Below are positions 15,815 to 22,520 of a stretch of DNA of 22,669 bases, piece after piece. Both the position numbers and the translations under genes were made by a program. How positions within the stretch are numbered: position 1 is the first letter of the stretch; each line of letters begins with the position of its first letter. Origin of the DNA: DATLYH01 sp035575035 (GTDB lineage Bacteria > Planctomycetota > Planctomycetia > Gemmatales > Gemmataceae); contig DATLYH010000260.1 in assembly GCA_035575035.1 (NCBI GenBank), positions 1-22,669 on the forward strand, written 5' to 3'. Below the pieces are notes generated by a model. That model saw only the letters and a list, made by a program, of their open reading frames with translations, searched no databases and was not told where the DNA came from.

Positions 15815-16735
15815 TTACGAGTTGATCCTGGTGAAGACCACGTCCCGAATCGCCAAGTCGGCAGGAGTGGCCCACGCCGGTCCACTGCCGTACTGCTCGG
15901 TGATCGCCTCGGCCAGGCTCTGCGGCGAGCCCAACTCGCCCGGCTCGAACAACGCCGCCCCACGCGGCACTGCCAAAGCCATGGCGTCAATATACAGGTG
16001 CCGGCTGTTCGGGAACAACCAGCGAGCCAGCAGGTAGTCGGCCTCCGCTTCTTCCCAGCGGCCTGTGTCCCGCATGTGCCGGCCGCGGAACCCGAGGAAC
16101 ACCCCGAGCATCTCCCGCGGCTTGAGGGCCCGCAGGTCGGAGCCGCTGCGGATCGCGACGGGAGGCAGCCCGTATTGGCGGATCAGGTAGTCGTCGGGGT
16201 CAGACTTGAAGCCGCCGTAGCCGGCCTGCGTCGCCTCGATGTTGTGTGTCACTTTGCCATCATCGTAGCGGCAGACGAAGTGCGACTTGACGCAGGCCAG
16301 CGACACGGACCAGCCCAGCCGCCAGCCGATCGCTACGTGCAGCGCCGCCATGTTGCCGCAGGTGCCGCGGCGCCTGTCCATCACCCCATTGAGGAACAGG
16401 TCGGACGGGTCGGTGTAGAAGACCGGGCCGCCGTCCCGCTGGTCCTCGTTGTAGGCGATGCCCGCCTCGTATTCGAGGTAGCCGCAGAGCACGCCGAGGC
16501 GGAAGAAGTTGATGTCGTTCTTCCACTCCCAAGGGGTCTGCCGGAACACCGCTTCGGCTGCTGGCAGCCGCTGCCGCACGTCCTCGGCCCATTGGTCGGC
16601 CTGGCGCTGGTAGCGGGGTAGGTCGAGGTCGGCCAGACTGGGGATGCTCTTGGCGACCAGCAGGTTCAGGACCAGGGGATCAACGCGGGCGAGTTCCTCG
16701 TCGGTGCAGGCCAGCAGCTGACGATAGTCGGTCAT
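15815..16735 (-). CDS. Transglutaminase-like (SirB1-type) protein
   Basis: 306 residues. The core RRGTCGNMAALHVAIGWRLG (Cys at about 123) followed by VKSHFVCRYDDG (His at about 152) is the Cys-His arrangement of transglutaminase-like/SirB1 proteins. The third residue is less clear (HNIEATQ). The C-terminal part has a TPR-like segment (GRWEEAEADYLLARWLFPNS). ATG at 16735 follows AAGGAG by 5 bp. It is the first gene of a four-gene operon inside one cassette, upstream of the Rhs-toxin module by 11 bp. Whether it acts as a protease, an amidase or an inactive scaffold cannot be told; processing of the Rhs-like product is an appealing but unproven role. Confidence 0.8.
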   Translation of the reverse strand: MTDYRQLLACTDEELARVDPLVLNLLVAKSIPSLADLDLPRYQRQADQWAEDVRQRLPAAEAVFRQTPWEWKNDINFFRLGVLCGYLEYEAGIAYNEDQRDGGPVFYTDPSDLFLNGVMDRRRGTCGNMAALHVAIGWRLGWSVSLACVKSHFVCRYDDGKVTHNIEATQAGYGGFKSDPDDYLIRQYGLPPVAIRSGSDLRALKPREMLGVFLGFRGRHMRDTGRWEEAEADYLLARWLFPNSRHLYIDAMALAVPRGAALFEPGELGSPQSLAEAITEQYGSGPAWATPADLAIRDVVFTRINS

Positions 16736-16777
16736 GGCAACTCCTTACAGAGCGGCATCACGCGAGTAGGCTCCGCC

Positions 16778-16876
16778 GCCGAACGACCAAGCTCAGCAGC
16801 GGCCGCCGCCCCAGTGAGCTACGAGCTCCCAGAAACCAACGAAGCGGCGGCCGTCTGCTGGAGCGACTGGTTCGGC
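16778..16876 (-). repeat. attC-like site downstream of the CPBP gene
   Basis: 99 bp; GCCGAAC/GTTCGGC outer boxes, L-boxes GCTCAGCAG and CTGCTGGAGC, inner stem GGCCGCCGC/GCGGCGGCC. The loop contains GTGAGCTACGAGCTCC, a motif shared with the sites at 18436 and 21028. Confidence 0.9.
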
Positions 16877-16909
16877 GCGACCGCCTGTCCTCAGCCGGGA
16901 CCTCGCTCC

Positions 16910-17743
16910 TCAGCCGCTGAAAATGATCGCGTTGCGGATCGCGTCGCCGAGAGCGTGGCTCAGGCCCGGCACCCACAGATTACCACTCCGACGCCAGAAC
17001 AGCGAGAGGCATACCCCATACGGGACATGCACCAACAGCAGCCCCGCGACCGTCCCCCAGTCGATGTCCCCGGATATCGGCAAGTGCCATAACCCCCACG
17101 CGGCCGAGATCGCAAACGCCGAGAGGATGCCCCGGCCTGGGCGGCCTTGGTGGAGGTGGCCGTCCAGCATGCGGAAGGAAACCTCCTCCATGGCAAAGAC
17201 GACGGCCAGGTACTGGAACAGCGAGTACAACCCCACGGCGATCCGGACCGGCCATCCCCCCTCGACCGCTCCGAGTTGGATCATCCCCGAGCCGAGGAAT
17301 ACGGTCCACAGCACGGCGTCGATGCCCAGGCAGATCACCAGGCACAGGAACAGCGGCCGGAGGGATGCCCGGTCAAAGTGCCGCAGCGCGTACGCCGCCG
17401 CGACCGCCCCGACGATGGAACAGAGGCTGAAGAGCACTCCGACCGCCTCCGCAGCCGCGGTCGCGATGACCAACTCCACCAGCGGGATGACGGACAGGCC
17501 GAGGGCGATTAGCAGCCCCTTCCACCCCAAGCGGAACGCCGGTGCGCCTCGCACCCACAGCGCCCGAAGGGATTGCCGGCGCACGAGCAGTTGGAACAGG
17601 ACCGTCAGCGGGACGCCCAGGAGCAAGTAGGCGTTGGCATCGAAGCGCAGTAGCCAGCCGCTAGCCATCCAAAGCGCGATGAACAGGATCACCGCGGTGT
17701 ACCGCCGTGCCGGACTGGCTGCGCCTGACCGCTCGCTACCCAT
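16910..17743 (-). CDS. CPBP-family intramembrane glutamic protease
   Basis: 277 residues with about eight hydrophobic segments. The CPBP (CAAX protease/bacteriocin-processing, ABI) motifs are present in order: AMEEVSFR with the paired glutamates at about 185, WGLWHLPI at about 219, and SHALGDAIRNA at about 259. Bacterial members cleave membrane substrates or confer self-immunity to bacteriocins; the substrate here is unknown. The start is ATG at 17743 with a GGAGGG site 5 bp upstream; the open frame before it is translated attC (EQGAAADRAG). It stops 33 bp before the R'' box. Single-gene cassette. Confidence 0.87.
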   Translation of the reverse strand: MGSERSGAASPARRYTAVILFIALWMASGWLLRFDANAYLLLGVPLTVLFQLLVRRQSLRALWVRGAPAFRLGWKGLLIALGLSVIPLVELVIATAAAEAVGVLFSLCSIVGAVAAAYALRHFDRASLRPLFLCLVICLGIDAVLWTVFLGSGMIQLGAVEGGWPVRIAVGLYSLFQYLAVVFAMEEVSFRMLDGHLHQGRPGRGILSAFAISAAWGLWHLPISGDIDWGTVAGLLLVHVPYGVCLSLFWRRSGNLWVPGLSHALGDAIRNAIIFSG

Positions 17744-17757
17744 ACACCCTCCGTGCC

Positions 17758-17854
17758 GCCGAACGACCAAGCTCAGCCGCCGGGCCGGCCGACTTACCGT
17801 CATGTCTCGAAAAGCCGTCATGCCGGCCCGGTCTGCTGCAGCGCCTTGTTCGGC
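17758..17854 (-). repeat. attC-like site downstream of the PD-(D/E)XK gene
   Basis: 97 bp; GCCGAAC/GTTCGGC, L-boxes GCTCAGCCG and CTGCTGCAGC, inner stem CCGGGCCGGC/GCCGGCCCGG (10 bp perfect). The upstream gene stops 1 bp from R''. Confidence 0.9.
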
Positions 17855-17855
17855 G

Positions 17856-18419
17856 CTAACCGCTCTCCCCAAACTCGAACCGCGCTTGCTTGGCCTTCAG
17901 GAGCGCTTCCTTGAGCGTGACTTCATCGGTCGGTGGCAGCGAGCGGTACACCAGACACCAACCCCGTGACAATGGCACCGAGCCGAAAGCGACACTTGCC
18001 CAGTCGCTCAAATCGGACAGGAAGTCAGACACAATGTCAGCTTCATCTGGCTTGATTTCATACTCCCACTCGTACTCCTCCAAAGGACGACAAGTGCAGC
18101 GGTTGATGAGGAACATTTCCTCCTGGGTGGGTGTTCCGATGATGAGTAAGACATTCTTGTCCCAGCCAAGTGCAAACTCGACGATCTTCTTGAGGTCTGC
18201 GTACGGGATCGACCGATTCGGCTTGACTTCCACGTATACGGCCAGGTCAGGCAACACGAAATCCGGCAAGTAGCCGGCCCCGGATGGAAGACGGTATCCC
18301 TCAAGCTCGTACTCGTACTTCAGCCTGAGCCCGTCGAAGAAAACCGCCCAGCGGGCTTCCAGGCGGGAGCGAAACCGGAAGCCCTTGTACACGGTTTCAA
18401 TTGGCCTGATGTCTGCCAT
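17856..18419 (-). CDS. PD-(D/E)XK nuclease-like protein
   Basis: 187 residues. The N-terminal half has the restriction-endonuclease-fold pattern: FRFRSRLEARWAVFFDGL with Glu21, then LPDFVLPDLAVYVEVKP, giving Pro52-Asp53, Glu64 and Lys66 of the PD-(D/E)XK motif, followed by a helix and a strand NVLLIIGTP. Such RSRLEARWA proteins are frequent in phages, plasmids and actinobacterial genomes, mostly without known function. The C-terminal half is acidic and unassigned. ATG at 18419 has a GGAG site about 10 bp upstream. The TAG stop touches R''. Catalytic residues are complete, so DNA cleavage is plausible. No methyltransferase partner is in this cassette. Confidence 0.78.
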   Translation of the reverse strand: MADIRPIETVYKGFRFRSRLEARWAVFFDGLRLKYEYELEGYRLPSGAGYLPDFVLPDLAVYVEVKPNRSIPYADLKKIVEFALGWDKNVLLIIGTPTQEEMFLINRCTCRPLEEYEWEYEIKPDEADIVSDFLSDLSDWASVAFGSVPLSRGWCLVYRSLPPTDEVTLKEALLKAKQARFEFGESG

Positions 18420-18435
18420 CGAACCGCCTCTCCTC

Positions 18436-18534
18436 GCCGAACAACCCCGCTCGGCAGCGGCCGCCGCCCCGGTGAGCTACGAACTCCCGGAAACCGAGAA
18501 GGCGGCGGCTGTCGGCTGCAGCGCCGGGTTCGGC
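18436..18534 (-). repeat. attC-like site of the ORF-less mini-cassette
   Basis: 99 bp; GCCGAAC/GTTCGGC, inner stem GCCGCCGCC/GGCGGCGGC, loop with GTGAGCTACGAACTCC. It is the attC of the 147-bp interval 18535-18681. On the - strand that interval can be read as a Gly/Pro/Arg-rich open frame, but it shows no convincing ribosome-binding site or conserved pattern, so I leave it as gene-free. Confidence 0.88.
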
Positions 18535-18681
18535 CCGGGGCCGATCCCCTGACCGGGCAGCCTCCGGCCTGGTGGGTGAGTCCGCGGAGCCACCCCGGCC
18601 GCCGCCCCACCGGGCGGGTCGAGCCACCGCCCGCCCCACCTGGCCACCACCCCATACCGGACACGACAACGCCACGCTACC

Positions 18682-18778
18682 GCCGAACGACCCCGCTCAG
18701 CAGCCGCGGCGGCTGAGTGAGCTTGAACCCTGAAAAAGCCTATGTGCCGCCGCGGTCAGGTGCAGCGCCTGGTTCGGC
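18682..18778 (-). repeat. attC-like site downstream of the small zinc-finger gene
   Basis: 97 bp; GCCGAAC/GTTCGGC, low L-box GCTCAGCAG, high L-box CAGGTGCAGC (one deviation), inner stem CCGCGGCGGC/GCCGCCGCGG (10 bp). Confidence 0.88.
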
Positions 18779-18785
18779 GCTGGCC

Positions 18786-18989
18786 TCACTCCCGCTCCTC
18801 GCACTCCTCCGGGATGAACAGAGGCACGGCGGGGCGCACGGCCCGGCGGAGGCAGGAGGCGTGGCCCCATAACTCCTGGCTGGAATCCTCCGGCCCCAGC
18901 AAGAGGAGATGGACCAAGCAGGGGTCATCGCCGGCAATACTGTCGCCGCAGAAGCAACACTCGTATTTCCGCGACTGCGCCTCGCTCAC
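18786..18989 (-). CDS. Small zinc-finger protein
   Basis: 67 residues from a GTG at 18989. Cys11/Cys12-x-Cys14-Gly and Cys24, followed by His43 and Cys46 (LWGHASCLRRA), suggest one zinc-binding site of the kind seen in short treble-clef-like proteins found mostly in cassettes and accessory DNA. The C-terminus is acidic (PEECEERE). It occupies nearly all of a 226-bp cassette, with the stop 7 bp from R'', which supports coding despite the small size. Function unknown. Confidence 0.65.
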   Translation of the reverse strand: MSEAQSRKYECCFCGDSIAGDDPCLVHLLLLGPEDSSQELWGHASCLRRAVRPAVPLFIPEECEERE

Positions 18990-19004
18990 CCGTCACCCCG
19001 CGCC

Positions 19005-19102
19005 GCCGAACGACACAGCTCAGCCGCCGGGGCCGCCTGCTGTGACTTCTACCTGCTCAAGCCGTCATGGCGGCCCCGGTCGGCTGCAGCGCCTGGTTCG
19101 GC
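19005..19102 (-). repeat. attC-like site downstream of the phosphatase gene
   Basis: 98 bp; GCCGAAC/GTTCGGC, L-boxes GCTCAGCCG and CGGCTGCAGC (matching change on both arms relative to CAG/CTG sites), inner stem CCGGGGCCGC/GCGGCCCCGG (10 bp). The phosphatase reading frame enters this site and ends within it at 19049. Confidence 0.9.
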
Positions 19103-19612
19103 GCCGCCCCCCTTCCGATTGACAAAGCCGATTGCCCACCGCGCCACCCACTCCCGCTGCGCCGCCGTGTCGGGGACCGACAGCCCGCGCGCCTGCTGGA
19201 TGGCCGACCACGCCGACGCCAGCGGCAGTCCCAGCGCCGCCAGCACGCAAGCCGAGACCATCGCCGAGCGCCCCACGCCGATGCGGCAATGGACCCCCAC
19301 GCCGCGACCCTGCCGCAACTCCTCCGCCAGCGACACGACCACCGCTGTCAGGGCGGTTTCGGAAGCCGGGACGCCGCGGTCGGGGAATGGGAAGCGGAGG
19401 AGCCGCAGCCCGGCCTCCCGGCACAGCGCCTCCTCCTGGCCCAGGCCCAGTTCGGCGACCTCGGGGTCCTCGAGCAGCGACACGATGACGTCGAGGCCGG
19501 AGCGCCGCCAGGAGCTGATCTCGTCGGGCAGCCAGTCGCCGGCGCGCGGCCGGGGCATGATGGCCAGCCGGCCGCAGGGGACGTCGGCGATCGGGTAAAC
19601 TTCTGCCCGCAT
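19049..19612 (-). CDS. Dual-specificity (cysteine-based) protein phosphatase
   Basis: 187 residues. VGVHCRIGVGRSAMV carries the HC-x5-R-S signature loop (Cys at about 108). A candidate general-acid aspartate is in FPFPDRGVP and an earlier LDVIVSLLED matches the DSP/PTP-like fold. It probably dephosphorylates phosphotyrosine or phosphoserine/threonine; substrates are unknown. The ATG at 19612 is 17 bp inside the cassette, with no clear ribosome-binding site, as expected if translated from a leader set by an upstream promoter. The last ~20 residues (GGGAEPGAAADRGRHDGLSR) are translated attC: the gene has no stop of its own before the recombination site, so its C-terminus would change with the neighbouring attC. 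Confidence 0.87.
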   Translation of the reverse strand: MRAEVYPIADVPCGRLAIMPRPRAGDWLPDEISSWRRSGLDVIVSLLEDPEVAELGLGQEEALCREAGLRLLRFPFPDRGVPASETALTAVVVSLAEELRQGRGVGVHCRIGVGRSAMVSACVLAALGLPLASAWSAIQQARGLSVPDTAAQREWVARWAIGFVNRKGGGAEPGAAADRGRHDGLSR

Positions 19613-19629
19613 GATGCTTCAACCAAGGC

Positions 19630-19725
19630 GCCGAACACCAAAGTTCAGCCGCCGCGGGGCCTCCGGGACAGTGAACTCTGAAGAACCACTGACGCCCCGC
19701 GGTCGGCTGCAACGGCTGGTTAGGT
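19630..19725 (-). repeat. attC-like site with canonical R'' box
   Basis: 96 bp; high end GTTAGGT (R'' ACCTAAC, a perfect RYYYAAC), low end GCCGAAC. L-boxes GTTCAGCCG and CGGCTGCAAC show compensatory changes at two pairs; inner stem CCGCGGGGC/GCCCCGCGG. It belongs to the 19726-20400 cassette. Confidence 0.9.
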
Positions 19726-19740
19726 GCACGACCACCCTGC

Positions 19741-20379
19741 TTAATCACCTGAACAGCCACAGAACACAAGCTCCACAGGCACGTCGCCGTCATAGACGGT
19801 AAAGTACGCGGCCTCCCACCGGCCGCGCATACTGAACAGGGCCCCTTCCTGCTCCTTGCGGCGAACAAGTTCCCGCGTGGGCTTCTCCGTCCCAAAGAGC
19901 GCGCGTAACTCCTCACCCGACAGCGCGGTTGCCAGCCCGAAGCCCCTGGTCGGGGCCGTGCGTTCGATGTCGAGAATCGAGTGCGTGCCCGACTCCGCGG
20001 CAAGCTCTCGCGCCTGGTCGATCGACTTTGGCTGCCGCTTGCCTTTGGCTGCGACAGCTTTGCGGGCGGCCTTCGCGGGCCCTTGTTGTTGCATGTCCCG
20101 CAGGAACTTTTCCACACCCGCCGTGTCCTGCTCAGCTTGGGCGGTGTCGGCTCCGAGGCCCTTCATGGCTTGGTCCAGGGCCTTGCTGATGTTCAACAGC
20201 TTCTGTAGGTCCGCGGGCGACGGCATGGCCGCGGCGATAGCGGGGTCGCTGAGGCCGCTGAGGACATCGCCGGGCAGCGTGTAGGCCCTGCGGGCGAATA
20301 CGTCTTTACGCAGGTCCTGGAGGGCGCGCTCGGGGTCCTTCTGGTATGGCACAAAGTAGGTCCAACCCGTTGCACCCAT
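19741..20379 (-). CDS. Uncharacterised protein starting MGATGWTYFVPY
   Basis: 212 residues, no signal peptide or membrane segment. The N-terminus MGATGWTYFVPYQKDPERAL, then LRKDVFARRAY, matches a pattern I recall from many hypothetical proteins in actinobacteria and accessory regions, but no function is known to me. A Lys/Ala-rich middle (GPAKAARKAVAAKGKRQPKS) looks like a linker. The C-terminal part (ESGTHSILDIERTA ... FGTEKPTRELVRRKEQEGALF ... RGRWEAAYFTVYDGDVPVEL) has a possible beta-sheet end. ATG at 20379 follows GAGGAAA by 8 bp. Single-gene cassette. Confidence 0.75.
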   Translation of the reverse strand: MGATGWTYFVPYQKDPERALQDLRKDVFARRAYTLPGDVLSGLSDPAIAAAMPSPADLQKLLNISKALDQAMKGLGADTAQAEQDTAGVEKFLRDMQQQGPAKAARKAVAAKGKRQPKSIDQARELAAESGTHSILDIERTAPTRGFGLATALSGEELRALFGTEKPTRELVRRKEQEGALFSMRGRWEAAYFTVYDGDVPVELVFCGCSGD

Positions 20380-20400
20380 CGCTAGTTTCCTCGATTGAGC

Positions 20401-20496
20401 ACCTAACGACCCCGCTCAGCAGCCGCGGGGGCTCGGCGAGCTGTGGTCACGGAAAGCCGTAATGCCCCCGCCGTCTGCTGCAGCGACTGGTTCGGC
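20401..20496 (-). repeat. attC-like site with canonical R' box
   Basis: 96 bp; low end ACCTAAC (R' GTTAGGT, a perfect GTTRRRY), high end GTTCGGC. L-boxes GCTCAGCAG and CTGCTGCAGC; inner stem GCGGGGGC/GCCCCCGC. Its R' belongs to the 19726-20400 cassette, whose own R'' at 19719-19725 is its exact complement. Confidence 0.9.
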
Positions 20497-20501
20497 GTGT
20501 C

Positions 20502-21014
20502 TTACTGCCCGCCGCGCTCCATCTCCGCGAGCCGCCGACCCCGCTCGATGACTGCCTGTACTCCCTCCGGCGTGCGACCCCGCGCCATCGCCGTCCGGAG
20601 GTGCGCGAGCTGCTCGTCACTGATGACGGCGGCCGGGATGTGGACCACCGATCCGTTCCAGTGCTGAAGCGTCCACACGCCCGCCGCCAACTGGTCGATG
20701 CCGGTCAGCCCATCCAGGAACAGCCACCACCGCTCGCCGTTGGCCAGGAACCCCAACCCGTTCTCCTCGATCCGCAGGTCCATCGGGGCCGACCGGCGGA
20801 GCGCCACGTCCGCCAGACCGCAGAAGAAGTTGCGGAACAGGAGCGCCCAGACGACTGCCCCGAGCCCGGCCCACCACGTCACCAGGGCACTGGCGACGAG
20901 TACGGCCATCACGCACGGGACGAGGACGGAGAGCGGCCCCCACAGCCTGAGGTGCGGGGCCAGCCGCTGCCACCGGCTCAGCGAGTACCGGAGTTCAAAC
21001 GGCACCACCGCCAT
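20502..21014 (-). CDS. YcxB-like membrane protein
   Basis: 170 residues. Two hydrophobic helices (LSVLVPCVMAVLVASALVTW; LGAVVWALLFRNFFCGLADV) are followed by a YcxB-like domain: MDLRIEENGLGFLANGERWW, FLDGLTGIDQLAAGVWTLQH, GSVVHIPAAVISDEQLAHLR. Family members are small membrane proteins of unknown role. The start ATG at 21014 uses a GGAGG (21021-21025) that sits right at the cassette's left edge, next to the R' box. The stop TAA is 5 bp from R''. Confidence 0.82.
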   Translation of the reverse strand: MAVVPFELRYSLSRWQRLAPHLRLWGPLSVLVPCVMAVLVASALVTWWAGLGAVVWALLFRNFFCGLADVALRRSAPMDLRIEENGLGFLANGERWWLFLDGLTGIDQLAAGVWTLQHWNGSVVHIPAAVISDEQLAHLRTAMARGRTPEGVQAVIERGRRLAEMERGGQ

Positions 21015-21027
21015 CTGCGCCTCCGCC

Positions 21028-21124
21028 GCTGAACGAAATAGCTCAGCAGCGGCGGGGGCCGAGTGAGCTACGAATTCCAGAAAGCCTACATGCCCCCGCC
21101 GTCTGCTGCAGCGCCTGATTCGGC
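21028..21124 (-). repeat. attC-like site downstream of the NADAR/DarT cassette
   Basis: 97 bp; low end GCTGAAC, high end ATTCGGC (R'' GCCGAAT, deviating from the invariant AAC). L-boxes GCTCAGCAG and CTGCTGCAGC; inner stem GGCGGGGGC/GCCCCCGCC; loop GTGAGCTACGAATTCC. The NADAR stop is 1 bp away. The altered R'' may lower recombination and help fix this cassette. Confidence 0.88.
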
Positions 21125-21125
21125 G

Positions 21126-21824
21126 CTACTCCACATCGGAGAAAAGATCACGCTGAACCGGCGACCGCTGCCCGTTCGCCGGACTGCCTGCGACAACTGC
21201 CAGGTACGATTCTCTATCCCGAATGACCTGGGCGAGCAACCCCTGCCCCGACAGGGCGACGAACACAGCCGCTGACCGAGCCTGACAGTTCAGTGACTTC
21301 TCCGGATTGAACGCGATGTCGGAGAACGCCTTGAACTCCACTACCTCCCGCGCCAACTCTGGGTGCTGCGCCAAGGCGGTGATGTACAGCCAGTCATAGA
21401 AACAGGTCTGCGGTTCGGTCGGCCACTCCTCCCCAAGAAGGTTGAACCCGATGAGCTGCCCGGAGGACCGTATCCGCTCGTCCGTTTTCGCGTCCCGACT
21501 CGATCCGCTGTAGAGGTCGTGGAATGGCCCCCCGTGCTCGAACACCTTGCTGCCCTGGAACGCGGCCTCCACGGACATCGTCCGACCCCCGAGTTGTAGG
21601 GTCAGGTTGAAGGCACTCAACGCCACGCCGAGCGCCGTATCCGACTTCGACGAGATCTCCAGAACCGGACTTAGCCCCCGCTCCCGCGCCGCGGCATGGA
21701 GCGAGGCTATCGACTTCTGGGCTTGGCTCTTGGCGAAACCCGGATACCAGTCGAAGTCGAGGACCACCTCCTCCACGAACGGGGGGCCGCTCAGAACGGG
21801 ACGGAAGACGGGGCGTCTTGCCAT
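21126..21824 (-). CDS. NADAR-family antitoxin (DarT1-associated)
   Basis: 232 residues. The order of conserved blocks (MARRPVFRP; LDFDWYPGFAKSQAQKSIAS; LEISSKSDTALGVALSAFNL; VEAAFQGSKVFEHGGPF; SSRDAKTDERIRSSGQLIGF; FYDWLYITAL; FNPEKSLNCQARSAAVFVAL) matches the NADAR-type antitoxins encoded next to DarT1 toxins. NADAR enzymes have been reported to remove ADP-ribose from guanine bases, so this protein should undo toxin damage to DNA. It lies directly downstream of the darT gene and overlaps its restored frame by 34 bp, indicating translational coupling. ATG at 21824 follows AGGTG by 4 bp. The antitoxin looks intact although the toxin gene is frameshifted. Identification is strong from motif order; specificity for guanosine is inferred from the family. 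Confidence 0.88.
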   Translation of the reverse strand: MARRPVFRPVLSGPPFVEEVVLDFDWYPGFAKSQAQKSIASLHAAARERGLSPVLEISSKSDTALGVALSAFNLTLQLGGRTMSVEAAFQGSKVFEHGGPFHDLYSGSSRDAKTDERIRSSGQLIGFNLLGEEWPTEPQTCFYDWLYITALAQHPELAREVVEFKAFSDIAFNPEKSLNCQARSAAVFVALSGQGLLAQVIRDRESYLAVVAGSPANGQRSPVQRDLFSDVE

Positions 21825-22500
21825 GTATCACCTGAACTGGTTTCGGCACCTTGTCTCCACACTTGCCAATCGCTTCTCGCGCTGAAGTACGCCGGCTTCA
21901 CATCAACGGCGATGCGTGTGCCGTTGGGCGTCGGGAACCTTGACCTGCCGGCCTGGTCCTTGAAGCAGACGGCGGTCACGTAGCCCAGCGGCACTCCCGA
22001 GAACACCACACCTCTGCCTGCGGGTTCGTCGGGTAGCAGTCGGGGATGCCACACGCCGCCCGCTTGATCCCCGACAATTCGCACTGCTCGGCGAACATCC
22101 TCTCCAGTGACGACAGCTCCTTGCGGATGGCCAACGGCACCATTCTGATGGTGGAGCAGGCCGCGTTCGCCCAACAGAAGGCGCACTCCAACTCCCACAG
22201 CACGTCGGCCCGGATCAGGAGGACCGCCCAAGTCGCGGCCGGATCAGCCGAGCGGTACTTGTAGAACATCTTGTAGTTCGGGAAGCCGATACTGAGACAC
22301 ACCGCATCCGTGTGGCCGTCAGTCCGGATTACATCGTTGAAGATGACCCGCCCCCCTCGCCCTTCGAGAGCCGCGCGGGGAAGAATCCCGTCTGCCAAGA
22401 TGCCCGGCAAGTTCTCCAGTCGGGTGAAGTGTACCAGGGTGTCGATCCGGCGGGCAGCGCAGTAGGCCCGGATCGCGTCGCGCCGCCTCGTGTCGGTCAT
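21791..22500 (-). pseudogene. darT: darT1-like DNA ADP-ribosyltransferase toxin, frameshifted
   Basis: Begins at ATG 22500 with a GGGGGG-rich site 5-10 bp upstream. The first frame has LVHFTRLENLPGILADGIL, FNDVIRTDGHTDAVCLSIGF and NPQAEV, matching DarT: the N-terminal NAD-binding His, the Arg in the NDVIR region and the predicted catalytic Glu (residue 163). Immediately after NPQAEV the frame shifts by -1 (near 22004-22010) and stops at 21976. Adding one base there restores VFSGVPLGYVTAV and a C-terminus of ~236 residues ending at 21791, overlapping the antitoxin. DarT ADP-ribosylates bases in single-stranded DNA. The break could be a sequencing error or real inactivation; the truncated product (174 aa) retains all motifs but lacks the terminal strand and tail. 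Confidence 0.85.
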
Positions 22501-22520
22501 GGGCGACCCCCCGCTTCTTC

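Noticed and set aside
19065..20117. 350-aa open frame crossing two cassettes and an attC site
   Set aside because: It overlaps the phosphatase and the MGATGW gene out of frame and is mostly Arg/Ala/Gly repeats.
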